Of a stretch of DNA of 64,000 nt, positions 1-11,144 are shown piece by piece. Numbering within the stretch: the stretch's first letter is position 1; each line of letters opens with the position of its first letter. The DNA lies in contig JADIIX010000021.1 in NCBI GenBank assembly GCA_027604505.1, forward strand, positions 124,001 to 188,000, written 5' to 3'. A program made the translations under genes and the position numbers. Source of the DNA: Gonapodya sp. JEL0774. Lineage: Eukaryota; Monoblepharomycota; Monoblepharidomycetes; Monoblepharidales; Gonapodyaceae. The notes under the pieces are model-generated. The model ran no database searches. It was not told the origin of the DNA and saw only the letters and a program-made list of their open reading frames with translations.

Positions 1-45
1 CGGTCTTTGCCCTGCGGTGGATTTCAAAATCACCTGACCTTTAAG

Positions 46-711
46 GATCGGGCAAGTCCACCCTTCTGTCCCTCATCACAGGTGACAACCCGCAGTCCTA
101 TTCGAACCGCATCTCCCTCTTCGGCCAGCCCAGGGGTTCAGGGGAATCCATATGGGAGATCAAGAGCCGTCTCGGCCTCGTCTCCCCCGAAGTCCACTTT
201 TACTTCCACGAGCCCATCGTCGCAGAACGTGTTGTGGCCATGGGGCTTCCGGCAGGTGTGGACAAGGAGGAAGGCCAGAAAAGGGTGACCAAGTTGATGG
301 AGGAGTTTGGACAACAGGCGGTGGTGGGGAGGAGGTGGGACGAGCTCAGTGTTGGGGAGCAGAGGCTGCTGCTCATTATGCGATCGCTCGTAAGTAAGAT
401 TTTCGCCCTTTATTCGAAATATGTGGCCGGGCGCCGCGCGTTCTCGCTACTGGTTCACCCCTTCTTCGTGTTGCAAATACGGGCGATCTGTTCTTACCCA
501 CCTGCAGGTGTCCAACCCGGAACTCCTCATATGGGACGAACCCTTCCAAGGTCTCGACCCCACCCTCGTGTCGCAAATCAACTCGTGGATTGAGAGTCAT
601 CTCCGACCCGACCAGACGCTCATCTTTGTGACACACAGTGAAGACGAACTACCAGCCGTAGTGGACAGGAAGTTGAGACTGGATGAGGGTGCCGTCGTCG
701 AGGTGGTGTGA
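46..711 (+). CDS. ABC-type ATPase, ModF/YDR061W-like, C-terminal part (5' end outside window)
   Basis: Soluble ABC ATPase without membrane segments; the best family match is bacterial ModF/PhrA and fungal YDR061W-like proteins, whose exact role is not settled. The visible part starts after an acceptor near base 45 with the Walker A motif GSGKSTLL. The signature is LSVGEQR rather than LSGGQ, as in ModF. After an intron at 390-507 come Walker B and D-loop LLIWDEPFQGLD and the switch histidine in FVTHSEDE. The stop is at 709-711. Only one nucleotide-binding domain is visible; family members often carry two, so the first may lie upstream. The frame is closed before base 46, so an upstream exon is required. 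Confidence 0.85.
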
Positions 712-866
712 TTATGAGGAGGAGTCAATACGTACATGGTGACGTCTATAAGTTAATATCTATGCAATGGTGCCAAAACCAATCGAAAAAAACAATGTAC
801 AGTGTACACTCAGTTGCCCAGTGCCCAGTTTTCTTTATTCCGAAACGTCCTCGAATGGTAGGTGTT
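712..866. other. convergent intergenic gap
   Basis: Short AT-richer spacer between the 3' ends of the ABC ATPase and the FEX gene. No gene is seen; it presumably holds both polyadenylation regions. Confidence 0.5.
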
Positions 867-2569
867 TTAACATCCTCCCGCCCAGTCCCCTCCGGTCCCC
901 CACCACGCTCCGCCCAATACCAGGACAGACACCAACATTCCCCCGACGATGGATACCGCACCATACGTGTAAGCTCTCCGCAATGCGATTCGGCGGACCC
1001 CGTCGGAAGAGCCGGGCGGTGAGTGAGCAATGGTAGAGAGCTCTAGGCAGAAGGTGGAAATGGTGGTAAGGCAACCTGGACAAAACACGAATCAAACGGG
1101 TTGCAGGGTTGCAGATCAGCAAGGCATGACCGAAGGCCACCAGGCGCTGCTCAACATCGACACAAATGTTACACCAACCACAAAACCCGTCCCCCACAGC
1201 CGCGACCAGACCACACCCCCACTCATTCCCTCGCAACACGCCCGACATTCTCACAGCCGTTACGGCACAGAGCACAGCGGTGCCGAGCATGTTGGCGGCA
1301 AAGGTACCCAGAGGGAAGTGCGGACGCCGGGGATTGAGCGATGAGAGGCGCATACGAAGGATGGTTCCTGGTATGAGGGACCGAGTGAACAACTCGCGGA
1401 ATCGTAATTCTCAATCCTTCCGAGACTCAACAAACCTGCAGGACCCATCAGCATAGCCAGCCCCGTCGCTCTGGCACCCGATGCTCCCGCACCCACGATT
1501 CCCGCCGCAACGACGAGCGCCACAACAGCCAACACGAGGTTCACCGCATCCCACGCACGATGCGGTCGCGCAAAGAGGCGCCAAGGATCGTACCCCTCCG
1601 GAACGAGCAAAATCTGGCGGGCGGCGAGTCGAGGAGGGGGTGGAGGTTGGTGCGGGGATGTAAGTGGGGTGGAAGAAGAGGATGAGTCCAAGAGGAGGTG
1701 GGGCATTCCGTGTAGGTTGCCGTTGGATTCTGGTTTCTGTTTGAGATTTCTTCTTGTGCTCTGCCAGAGGAGCATCGGATGCCATGTGTCCGGGTCTGTC
1801 AGGGGCACCAAGTCGATGAGATGGCGACCGATGAGCAAACCCGAGAGGGAGGTGGTGAGGCCGAACAACAGAATGCACGTGCCGGCGAGAAACTGATGGT
1901 GAGGGTGGAAAAGTCGTCGTTGGAGCGAGTCAACCATTAAACAGATCGAATGCAATTGATTGCACGTCACGTTTCCCTGGCGTAAACAAGAAAGAGCCTC
2001 ACGTTATGTCCACCCCCCGGCGCGCCTTCGAGTCCGAAGTAGACCCTCGCTGCCGCGACGATCCAGCTCGAAAACGTGGTTATGGACCCGCACAGTCCCG
2101 TTGTCCACCAGGTGAACGCCGGGAAGTACGTCGCCTGCCACGAGTCTCGTCGGAGAGCGGCCCAGCCCATGATGAGGCATCCGACAAAGTTGGGGTACGC
2201 GACGGAGAAGATGGGTTGGTCCGGGTAGGTGTGGAGCGAGATGAGGCCGAGGCGAACGACAACGCCGAGGATGGAGGAGGAGATGAGGGAGGCGAGGATG
2301 GAGAGTTGGTTTTGGGGGACGCGGAGGATGTTAAACGTGTCGTCTGTGGACGGTTGTGCCGAGAGTGCGTGGTCTGCGGGAGGTGGGAGCGGGGATGGGG
2401 ACGGTTGCGGAGGTGAGGCCTCGTGGTCTGAAGGGTCCAACGGGAGGATGGCGATCGCAGTCACGGCTGAAGTGCGCGTAATCGAAGAACGGCGATTTGA
2501 GAGAGCGCGGTGGGCGTCGGGGGTGTGACGGGTGGTGGTGGCCGGTGGGGAGGCTTCCTGGGCGTCCAT
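867..2569 (-). CDS. FEX1: fluoride export protein FEX (fused tandem CrcB domains)
   Basis: Plasma-membrane fluoride channel/exporter. Fungal FEX proteins are internal fusions of two CrcB domains, and both are visible. The N-terminal half ends with the pore motif GLCGSITTFSSW (near 2050-2085). The C-terminal half has PLGTFAANMLGT and GDGFCGCLTTISTF, the latter split by an intron at about 1090-1200. An intron removes about 1893-2002, joining GGGHN to FLAGTC, and another lies at about 1340-1450. The first ~85 residues are polar, proline-rich and probably cytoplasmic. The start at 2569 (MDAQEAS) was chosen because upstream codons look non-coding, although the frame stays open to 2776. Exon edges are approximate. 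The gene is convergent with the ABC ATPase. The family call is firm from the paired FCG/LCG..TTFS motifs. Confidence 0.9.
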
Positions 2570-3270
2570 GGAAGCGAACACATGGGTCAGCCGAGATACA
2601 GAGATAATGGACAGAGAGGAGAGAAGGGGAACGAACGAGCGGAGACGAGACCATAGACAGAAAGGGCAGTCCCGCACGGACCCAAGACGACTCGAAAGCT
2701 CTTGATGCAACCAGGTCCTAGTGACTCGTACCCCTAACTCTCCCACCCGAACCAAGTTGTGGGACAAATATTCCAACGAGCCTCCTAGCCAATTCTTGCT
2801 GAAAGCTCATGGAGCACGAAGTTTTGGATTGAAAACGACGTCGACTGGAGGTGGACCGTGAAACCCCGACGATGCTCCTGGGGGTCCAGTTCAGTCCCCT
2901 CGACACTCTAAACTGATCAAACTAAAATATCCACATATCCATGCCTCCACGCAGAGAATATCTGCAGGTAGCTCTACTGGACACGAGTCTGCCATGACGT
3001 GGTTTTCATTGTCTTGGGAGCATTGCTCAAGTCGGTTCGAGAGCTACGCCCCATCCCACTCGGCGGATCCATCTGGACTTTCTGAGTCGAAAGCGTCTAC
3101 GCATGTGTACGCGTAGTCCATTCACGAACTTTTGTATGTGACCAGACCCCAAGCTCCCAGCGGTTGATTGATAGCTTCATTCAACATCCCCCCATCAACC
3201 ACAAGTTCCTGGACTGGCTGCCGGCATCATCCGTAGATTTCTCACTCAAATTCCCTCGCATCATCGATCA
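2570..3270. other. intergenic, no gene recognised
   Basis: About 700 bases upstream of the divergent FEX and F-box genes. ORFs here are short and lack recognisable motifs. It probably contains both promoters, but I see no clear element. Confidence 0.4.
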
Positions 3271-3588
3271 TTATTGGTAAAATCGCCCCGAGATCCATTC
3301 TATGTCTTTGTCGGAGTTCCTCCCACCGGATTCTCCATAAGTCTTGGCGCTCCAACTACCGACCTTGACGTCACCCAAACCGCCATGTTCGGGCGGATCG
3401 GCCACCACGACTACCGCGACCGCGCCGGTAGGAAAAGTTTGCAGTGCGGGTTGGGCCGGGACGGCCATTGGGGTTGACGTGGTGGATGAGAATGTAGCCA
3501 CTGTGGGCTGCCCAGCAGGATCAACCGTGCACACAAAGAATCTTGCACACGCGTCCAACCCAAGCAACCCCACGCAGTCTCTCCACAC
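3271..3588 (-). CDS. hypothetical ORF, doubtful
   Basis: An ATG-initiated 105-codon frame with an Ala/Val/Pro-rich middle (GAVAVVVVADPPEHGG). No domain is recognised. It overlaps open frames on the other strand and lies just upstream of the F-box gene, so it may be a chance ORF in GC-rich DNA. Listed only because its composition resembles neighbouring real exons. Confidence 0.2.
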   Translation of the reverse strand: MWRDCVGLLGLDACARFFVCTVDPAGQPTVATFSSTTSTPMAVPAQPALQTFPTGAVAVVVVADPPEHGGLGDVKVGSWSAKTYGESGGRNSDKDIEWISGRFYQ

Positions 3589-3771
3589 ATCGCCAATGGC
3601 TCAAACCCCCGCCCCCGTCGCGACATCAACTGCCAGAAGTCCGCGCATCATCCGCGACAGCGATTCCCCCGCGGCCACCCAACCCGCCACCGCCCAATCG
3701 ATCTTCCTCAACAACCACTCCCTCGACCCCCGCAAGGAACATCCTTATCGACATCCCCACCTCTTTCTGCA

Positions 3772-5233
3772 ATGGAAATCGTTGCTTGCAAATCCATCCG
3801 TCCATCCACATCGGAAAAACCTCCTTTCAGAGTGGGCAAGGTGCCACCCCCGCAACCACCTCCTCCCCTCTCCGCTCCATATGCTACTCGATCCAAAATC
3901 AACATTTCACCATCCATCAGTGCGTCTCCGTCATCCCGGTCTCATGACGCAACGGTGAGTCGTCAGACTGGCTGCTCCTCCCGTCACCTATTACCCCCAT
4001 CTTCAATGGAATCAATCCTGCTCTCTTCAGATTCGTAGGAAGGATAATTTGTCACAAGCGAATGTTTCGTTGAAGCCAGGTCAGGCACGTCCAGTCGCAA
4101 CATCTCGCAAACGACCCCCCTCCATCCCCTCTGCCAACGAAACCGATAGTAGCGTGAAGCGTTCTTGGCGCAACCGAGTGTCTCCAAGCTGCCCGCCTGG
4201 TACTAAGGTGAGCTACTATGGGCCGTTTGAAATGGACGGTCGCGGATGGTGACACGGGAACAAACAGCCCGCTGCAAAACAGCGCACACTCTCCCCACGC
4301 GAAGGCGGGTCACTCGGTGCGCCAAAATCCCGGAAGAGCTTCACAGACCTTCCTCCAGAACTCCTTTGCGAAATATTTGGACACATCACGTCGGTAGAAT
4401 GGTTCAGGGTGTATCGTCACGTGTGTCGCTCATGGTTCTACACCATCATGGACGTGATCAATCCAGAGGGGCGACTTCCTGTAGCTGTAGGAGTCAACAT
4501 TGTGAACGGTTTGGGTCGCCCACCGCGCGAGGAAGAAGACCTCATGCAGCCTGGATTCAACGTCATTACTCCGCGACACCATCTCTACACGCCTTACGGT
4601 GCTCTAGTTCCAAGGGACTGGTACGGCTGCGAGGTCGCCACGTATGCGAAAACTTTACCTGGCGACTACGGATCCTCCTGCCAACACCTCTCTAAGATCG
4701 ACCCAAGGGAATTTGCACGGCGCTCGCCTGGCGCTCTGCATCTCACCGACCCGTTAACAGACATATTGTCTGCTCCACTGTATAGGAAACCCTACGAGAC
4801 CCTTCTCCTGGAGAACAAAGCCGTTGCGCGGAAGTTGCATGGTGATCCGAATTGGCCCTGGAATAGAGGTCGTGACGTTCGTGTTGGACTCTTGACAAGC
4901 GTGAGCATGTACTACAAGCAACCGAGTCTGGGGGAAGTTGCAGTATGGACAGTTGCAGATATTGAGGAGTTGGCGTGCCGTGCAGTTGAGAGGCAGCTCA
5001 GACGACCCATTCTTTGCAGATTTGGCAGCATAGAGACGCCAGATTGGAAGGCTCCAGAGATGCTGCTTGACATCGCGTTCTACACGAATGCTAGTGGGAT
5101 AGGACATGCCCATCGTAGTGACTTTCTGACTGAACATGGGTGGCAGGTGAAATGGTCGTTGATTGATGAGGGTATCACAGAGAAAATGTGGCGAGCACAC
5201 AAAGTTCAATGCTTTCGTAATGAATCTCCCTAG
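3772..5233 (+). CDS. F-box protein
   Basis: Likely substrate receptor of an SCF ubiquitin ligase. Three exons join in phase 0: the start at 3772 (MEIVACKS), a donor after the codon ending 3955, a short middle exon ending in GTK before an intron at 4208-4269, then the long last exon. The first ~130 residues are basic, Ser/Pro-rich and disordered. An F-box follows, TDLPPELLCEIFGHI, continuing to VCRSWFY. The remaining ~270 residues are acidic/polar with WPWNRGRDVRVGLL and other unfamiliar stretches; no LRR, WD or Kelch repeats are visible, so the substrate is unknown. A large antisense frame at 4754-5506 is a shadow. Confidence 0.75.
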
Positions 5234-5413
5234 GAAATACATCTTCTTAAAGTGCCTTGGTCTGGTGGTCTGTGCGTACATGCTTGGGTCATCATGGGGA
5301 TCCATCCCATCTTTCTTGGAATTTCTACAATTCGTCAGCCGAGACATGACGTCTCGCGGTGGCTCCGGCAAGAGGTAAGCCTCATGCGCTTTTAGGCTGG
5401 TAGATCGACTTCG

Positions 5414-6179
5414 ATGGACGGCCCAATCGCCTCCAGTTGTCTTGTTTGCCTCCTGTGGCCACTTCCCGCTTCCGGCTGCGCTGGCAGCTTTGACATCGGC
5501 AAGCACGAGGGAAAGATTCTTAAGCTTATAAAAGCGGATGGCATTGTGTCCTTCAAGGCGTTGGCGGAGATGTGTCCGGAACTATCCTGGGCCAGGAAAC
5601 CAGAAGTTCGCCAGGCAGGCTTTAGATGAGTTCGTGGTGGATTTGATCAAGGATCGGAGATTTCCGTATGATTCGGACCAAGAGAAGGACTTGCTTGCCA
5701 AAAAGCTTCTGAGGACCATGTTCAAAGGTGGTCACTACGACAATGCTGACCTTGCCTACCACCACCCGTGAGGGTATCATGTGCTCCATTGGTGTTCATA
5801 AATAAACGAAGTTTTACAGGTTCTTCTGTCCTATAGGTCCAAGATGAATGTTCTCATGGACCCTTGGGAGTTTGATCCACGAAGGAGAAACACACAACTC
5901 CAGGGATACTTTCGTGACGTCTTCAAAACTGTTCCACTTCGGAAATCGCTACAAGTCCATCACGAAAAACTCGTGCGGTTCGCACTGACTCAACTGCAGC
6001 AAGGCGTGACACATCATGGGGTCAGAGGGACTGACATTGGATACACCAGCGAGGCGGAATTTGCATCGAAATGGGAAGCTGAGCTACACCCCTTGCAAAC
6101 GATTGTGATTTTGTGGTACGTTGTGAGACAAAACATGAGCGTTTCTAAATATGGCGCATTCTCAACACGCCAAATATAG
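5414..6179 (+). pseudogene. unrecognised protein remnant, broken frames
   Basis: Coding-like pieces that do not join into one clean frame. The first carries HEGKILKLIKADGIVSFKAL (about 5505-5565); the reading then has to shift near 5600 to continue as RQALDEFVVDLIKDRRFPYD. A plausible intron (about 5769-5837) leads to MNVLMDPWEFDPRRRN and LVRFALTQLQQGV, ending with a stop at 6177-6179. The pattern of a hydrophobic/charged helical domain with a late conserved F..KWEAELHPL segment is loosely like fungal DUF6532 proteins, which are often multicopy. That comparison is from memory and weak. The frame break suggests decay, or a missed intron. Confidence 0.4.
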
Positions 6180-6602
6180 GTGGAGCCTTGTCCCACTGCT
6201 TAATGCTTTCAAAGGCTGAGCCTTCAAAAGTGAAGAAACCACTACCATGTTCACCAGTCTCTTTTTAGAACTCCTTACAAAGCAGATGCCTTGGAAAAAC
6301 CTGTATCAAAACCAAAAGCCACCAAGGGGGAACAAGGATGACCAGCCCGATGAGACGTGGACAGCAAGCTCACGTAGTGTGCTTGAATTTGAGGCGACGA
6401 GTCCCAACAATGTTCTCTTTCCAATGGACGTGATGAAAGGCACTGCAGCTGCGCGCACTCTGTAAAAGGAAGGAGGAAGGCGATTTGCACAAGGAAGGAT
6501 GGAGAAGAGCAGATTGAATCGCTACTGGCACTTGGCAAAAGGCCCGTTCTCTTCGTGTATTCAAGCGTAGGGCCTTACAGAGTGAGTGGCGTGGCTGTCA
6601 CC

Positions 6603-7286
6603 ATGCCCATCTGCGATCCTTGTACCATCCCTACCAAGTGTAATGCTCCTGTGGAAGAGGTGGTTGGGTTTGTCACGTATGTCTCTGCACTCTGCGAGCG
6701 GGCCCATATATCGGGTGAATTGTTCGTAATGACAATGGAGAATATGCTGATGGCCAATGCATTGGAGAAAAAGGACATCAAAGGAAAGGGCAAGGCTGTA
6801 CAGAGAGAGTCATTGACGATAGATGGTTCTGGAGCGTTTTCTGCAGCTGGCCCTGCGCCCGCGGAGTTCGATGGACCTGGGACACCAAGGTACGTGGGCT
6901 CAGAGTCCCATCAATTTCAGTCACGTAACCTCTCACCTCCTGGAAAACTCAAACTTAAGTGCAAGAGTTCCCATTACTCCAGCAAGTGACAAGTGAGTGA
7001 CATCAATGATTGTTGATGTTTCTGCTGTCTTTGTTCAATGTCATGTATGTACTTACAGCAGCACTCCAAAGACCCCACCATGGTATGATGTTTCTGGTTG
7101 TTGTCCTTGAGGTGTTGATGATATGTATGTTTTTTGCTTGACAGGTCAACTCCACCCAAGATTCCAGTACGCGTGACAGAAACCTCCAAAATGAGAGCTT
7201 CAAGATGGGACACAAAAGCAAATGGTTCATCGTCCACCGCTCCTCCAGTGAAGAAGACCGCCCATCGCACTGCAAAATCAGCGTAA
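6603..7286 (+). CDS. hypothetical protein, possible cyclin-box fragment
   Basis: Two exons: 6603-6889 and 7145-7286, joined across a GTACGT donor and TTGACAG acceptor in phase (GTPR then STPPK). The N-terminal third has VVGFVTYVSALCERAHISG, which resembles the start of a Pcl/Pho80-type cyclin box, but the rest of a cyclin fold is absent. Residues from about 60 onward are Ser/Pro/Lys-rich and disordered, starting KDIKGKGKAV. It is either a small regulatory protein or a truncated duplicate. It lies between the broken ORF at 5.4-6.2 kb and the PrimPol fragment, in a region that looks eroded. Confidence 0.4.
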
Positions 7287-7493
7287 CAATCATGCCGGAT
7301 ATATATTGGAGAGATGGCAGGCGGCGACAAGGAAAAGACGTGATCCTAGTTATTTTGGAGCCAAAAGCACATAGGTAATAAGTAGTGTGTACAGTAATAA
7401 AAGTACAGTGTATGTAGTAAAAAGACTGAATAATAGAGAAGCAGCTCATGAAAAAACTGGATCTGGGATGGATCGCATTTCTAATCACGTTGA

Positions 7494-7910
7494 AGTGGAG
7501 CATGGAGAAGGGAAAGAAGGAGCCGGCAAATCACGCTGGAGATTGCCCAGGGTTTGCTCACTGGGAGTGCCATTGCCATCCAAATGGGCACGGGATCAGG
7601 CATCATCCTTGTTGACGTCGACGATGTGGAAGGGTGGCAGAAGATCCTGGCGGAAAAGGGTGAGATGGCACGTGACACAGTGACTGCGCGATCGCAATGT
7701 GGTGGTATTCACCACTACTTCAAATTTACAAATGAGGATGCGGACCTCAAGTCCACGTCCGCATTGCTTCGCAGGTGCGTCGACGTGCGCAAAAAGGGCG
7801 GAATGATCATTGTGCCGCCAAGCACGTTCCAAGTTCCTGGAGAGCCTGCACAACACGAGTATACGTGGGTTCCTTTTTTAGCACTTGTCTGGGAATATCA
7901 ATGTGACTAA
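7494..7910 (+). pseudogene. PrimPol (bifunctional primase/polymerase N-terminal) domain fragment
   Basis: Resembles the Prim-Pol domain of plasmid, phage, archaeal and large-DNA-virus replication proteins. The three catalytic motifs appear in order: DVD in IILVDVDDVEGW (about 7602-7637), the histidine motif GGIHHYF (about 7702-7722) and the third acidic motif in CVDVRKKGGMIIVPPS. The frame opens at 7494 after a stop and has no convincing ATG; the usual N-terminal strand-turn region is missing, and it stops at 7908-7910 with no SF3/D5 helicase following. This looks like a truncated copy inside fungal DNA, probably left by a mobile element or viral-type insertion. Function is probably lost. Confidence 0.6.
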
Positions 7911-8172
7911 GCTTGGGGAATCATTCCTGCATGCTGAAGTAGTATTTAGTGGCACGATTTCACCTCCTTCAGTGACACAGAGTGGGAACACTAACAATAC
8001 AAAGAACCGCCAAACTCTGCAGATTTGCAGTGGAGCAACTGTCACAATTAACTATGTATGCTAGTAATGAAACTAATGAGCCTGTTTTGTGGAGAGTTCC
8101 AACGTCTGCACACTAATTACAAACAAGCATTAAATTGAGAAGAAACTAACGCGCACTATACACTAGTGGTCC
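7911..8172. other. AT-richer intergenic spacer
   Basis: No gene seen. It separates the PrimPol fragment from the 3' end of the F-box-like gene. Confidence 0.4.
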
Positions 8173-9645
8173 TCAAAATTTGGCCCCAATGGCAGGGTCG
8201 CGGCTTATGATTCTCCCATTTGCAACAGTAACACTACCATGCCCGTTCCAACCCTGGTATACCCTTGGCCAGCTTTGCAGTTGGAGCGCAATTTCTGTCC
8301 ACCTCAAAACCAGCACTTCAACCTTTAAATCACGATTGACAGCAGCAAGAAGCAGTGTCAGGAAGCTGCCAAATGCTGGCAACAGAATGTCTGGTGTCGT
8401 TTGGGCTTGAATGCTGAACATCAGATGGCCGAGGTTTGGAAAGAGGAAAGAAAGAGTGGTCAAAAACTCGGTGACTTCACTTGGGGAGCAGTGGGGTGTT
8501 GCAACTTGACTGGCATCGCTGGGGAGTGTGAATTGTACCTTTCGGATACTGGTGAGAGATGGTGTAGAATGAGCGGTGGCAACTCGAAGAAACAAACAGC
8601 CATGTTCAGATTTGCCCAAAAGGTTGAGCTCAAAAACACCGAGCTCTTCTAGATTGGGATACACAGCTGTTGCTTGAAGCAATTCCAGATTGTGCCTGTC
8701 ACTGCTGACGTTGAGTGTTTGCACAAGGAGTGTCTTCACCAGTCTACGACGCTTTTCTGGGATATTGGTTATCAACTGAGGCCGTGCTATCATGCTAAAG
8801 CCTTCTGCCAATATTGGATAAAAGTCTGACCCACTGAGACTAGCGGCATTTGGAAACAGCTCAAGCATTCGGGGAACATCTGAAACCGTACTTCCATCAG
8901 CTCGGAATTGCTGGGCGGCACCAGGAACAATTAGAGCCACAACAGAGTCTAAAACCAGACCCTTCGGTAGCACTGGAAGGAGTTGACCAGAATCGTGTCT
9001 TAGTCCCCCAAGGCCGAAATGACGGACGCAGCCGATTTCCTGCATAGACACTACAAAATGTCGGAACATTTCTCCAAACGCTTCCCATCGTCCCATGTGC
9101 GAAGGGGGGATGAAGGGAGTGACAGAGAATGTCCTGTTGAAATGTGTAACAACCGCACTATCGATGGCCACCTTTACGCGCTGCCTTCGATTTCGCAAAG
9201 CATTTCGGGCGATAGGTTTGATGTTGAGAGTCTCGATTGTGATGTCCCGGAGCCAGTCAATTCGAAAATCGGGCATCGTGTTCCGCGAATTCGCTGAGCA
9301 AATCATATTTGAACGAAGTGAAGCCCAAACGATCCCGTGAGGTCCATGAATTTGCCGAAATGCTTCCAAAATGCCAGTCGTAGTTTTAGTCGTATTCGAA
9401 CTTCCATTGCCAAACGCAATGACATAAGCGACGGCGAGCTGATCCCCGGCGCAGCCTGGTACAGCATCCAGAGAAGCCGCTTGGAAATAATGCGACAGAC
9501 GCGGGATAGTGCCGTAGAATGTTTTCGGAGGAAGAAAACGGAATATGTGTTGGAGTGTTTCAAGCGGAATCGACGTAATGGTTGGAGACGGCGGTGATGT
9601 CGGCATTAGGGGGCCCGCAGGTTCCGTCATTATGACTCGCTGCAA
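8173..9645 (-). CDS. F-box-like protein, single exon
   Basis: A 490-codon intronless frame. The F-box-like helix-turn-helix lies at residues ~23-60 (SIPLETLQHIFRFLPPKTFY, then IPRLSHYFQ). Past it are scattered Leu/Val-rich segments such as LELFPNAASLSGSDFY and YPNLEELGVFELNLLG, the pattern of degenerate leucine-rich repeats used for substrate recognition. The start at 9645 (MQRVIMTE) is used; the second Met (six codons in) is equally possible. Being intronless amid intron-rich neighbours could mean a retrocopy or a member of an expanded F-box family. Confidence 0.7.
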   Translation of the reverse strand: MQRVIMTEPAGPLMPTSPPSPTITSIPLETLQHIFRFLPPKTFYGTIPRLSHYFQAASLDAVPGCAGDQLAVAYVIAFGNGSSNTTKTTTGILEAFRQIHGPHGIVWASLRSNMICSANSRNTMPDFRIDWLRDITIETLNIKPIARNALRNRRQRVKVAIDSAVVTHFNRTFSVTPFIPPSHMGRWEAFGEMFRHFVVSMQEIGCVRHFGLGGLRHDSGQLLPVLPKGLVLDSVVALIVPGAAQQFRADGSTVSDVPRMLELFPNAASLSGSDFYPILAEGFSMIARPQLITNIPEKRRRLVKTLLVQTLNVSSDRHNLELLQATAVYPNLEELGVFELNLLGKSEHGCLFLRVATAHSTPSLTSIRKVQFTLPSDASQVATPHCSPSEVTEFLTTLSFLFPNLGHLMFSIQAQTTPDILLPAFGSFLTLLLAAVNRDLKVEVLVLRWTEIALQLQSWPRVYQGWNGHGSVTVANGRIISRDPAIGAKF

Positions 9646-11144
9646 AGTATTTCACGTTGCCTTTTCGAATGCCGCTGGTCAAATTGAAATGATCGGCAAT
9701 AATATATTAGGACATCAGCTGAAGCCCGTCAGCTCCAATATTTTTGAATCTTTCCCCGAACACAATTCCCCCTTCTATCGCAACAAAACTTCATTGTCCA
9801 TCGCTTGGTCGTCGTACATCTTGTTGCTTGGTGCTATGGCTTCCCCTCCCCCCACCCACCCCTTCCTCCTCGCTTCCATCCATGGATGTCCTAGCCGTTG
9901 TGCGGAAATGTGACGCGTTGGCGGAAACAGGCGTCGTGATCATTAAATTATTATGGAACGTATCTCATGTGGTGATGGGTGATGGTGGACGGAGGTATAT
10001 GAATGATGGCGTTAGTCTATCATGTTGGTTGCCCATTCCGCTCTTCTTTTTCAACAAAAGTAATCTGACATTCCTATTTCTAAGACCTTGCTATCGTGAC
10101 TCTTCTTCTGCTGGTTCTCCCTTTCGCCTCCTGTTTGCATCGCATGTCCGAGCTCGCAACAACACTCCCAACTACCTTCTCACCGACGATTCAACCCTCT
10201 CATCAGTGCACGAAACACGTGGGATCTCTAGACGTACAGTGTCGCCAGGAAGCTCTTACAAGCGGCTTGGGTCGGGGTCAATGTTCCTTCGGCAAACATC
10301 GTTCAAAAGTTGATGCAATTGCATGGGAGGTCACAATATTGAATCAATCATTGCATGTCGTGTCCCTCCTCCCCTGCCAAGGCGCGTCTGTGTCTGATAC
10401 AGCTGGTGGATCGCTCGCATCTTCAGGAACTGTGATAAGGACACGAGTTGGTAGACAGAGCAAAACCAGAAGTGATACATGTACTTCACTAAATTTTTTT
10501 CTAGCAAGCGAGCCCGCTTCCTTGTACTCTTCCTAGTTGATCTCTTATTCCCCAGACAAACACCGCCGGAGGACGTGATCTCAGCAGGCGATGAGTGGCA
10601 CTATCGAGCTAAAAGTAACGGGATCAGTAAATAGATGCTGATACATTTTGAATTTAATAAACACTGCTTCAGGTTGGATATCTGGATGCACAAGTACATA
10701 GCCGAGGCTTCACGCACCCACAGCCCCCAACACATATTCCTTGTTGCTGCTTTTTCACCTGGGATTCGTCCCCGTAGAAACCTTGACGACAGGTGAGCAG
10801 CCGTCCCTCAAAGTGCCGATGGACAAGCGATGCCGGTTGATGAGCGAGGCCGCGCGGGATGGGATGGTCTTGTCGCCTGGAGCGACGTCACCTGCTGAGT
10901 TTCTGGGCGGGACACCGAACAGACGTTCTTGTACCCGATTGTCCTATCGACCATCACCTCTAACGTTTCTTGCTGCCTTTTACTCTCCCGCTCTTGGTTC
11001 GGGCTCCGTTCCGTCGGCTTGCCGTTGTCGACCGGAACAGTTCGACAAGCTCCAGTCGGACACTGCGCGCTGTTAAGCTCGTCCAAAACCACCCACACAC
11101 CGTCTCCGAGCAAATTTCCTCCCCCAATCCTCCCCCGTGTCGCA
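9646..11144. other. 1.5 kb intergenic stretch
   Basis: No supported gene. It contains short open frames of biased composition. The only one worth mention is listed at 10096-10536. The last ~150 bases, pyrimidine-rich, form the leader of the four-TM gene at 11145. Confidence 0.4.
10096..10536 (+). CDS. doubtful ORF with signal-peptide-like start
   Basis: An open frame beginning LLLLVLPFASCLH, which resembles a secretion signal, then a Ser/Thr/Cys-containing tail. The frame lacks an ATG at that position (first codon GTG), so an upstream exon would be needed. No family is recognised. Confidence 0.15.
   Translation: MTLLLLVLPFASCLHRMSELATTLPTTFSPTIQPSHQCTKHVGSLDVQCRQEALTSGLGRGQCSFGKHRSKVDAIAWEVTILNQSLHVVSLLPCQGASVSDTAGGSLASSGTVIRTRVGRQSKTRSDTCTSLNFFLASEPASLYSS

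Noticed and set aside
4754-5506. 250-codon minus-strand ORF
   Set aside because: Lies antisense to the F-box gene's last exon and has no motif; a shadow frame.
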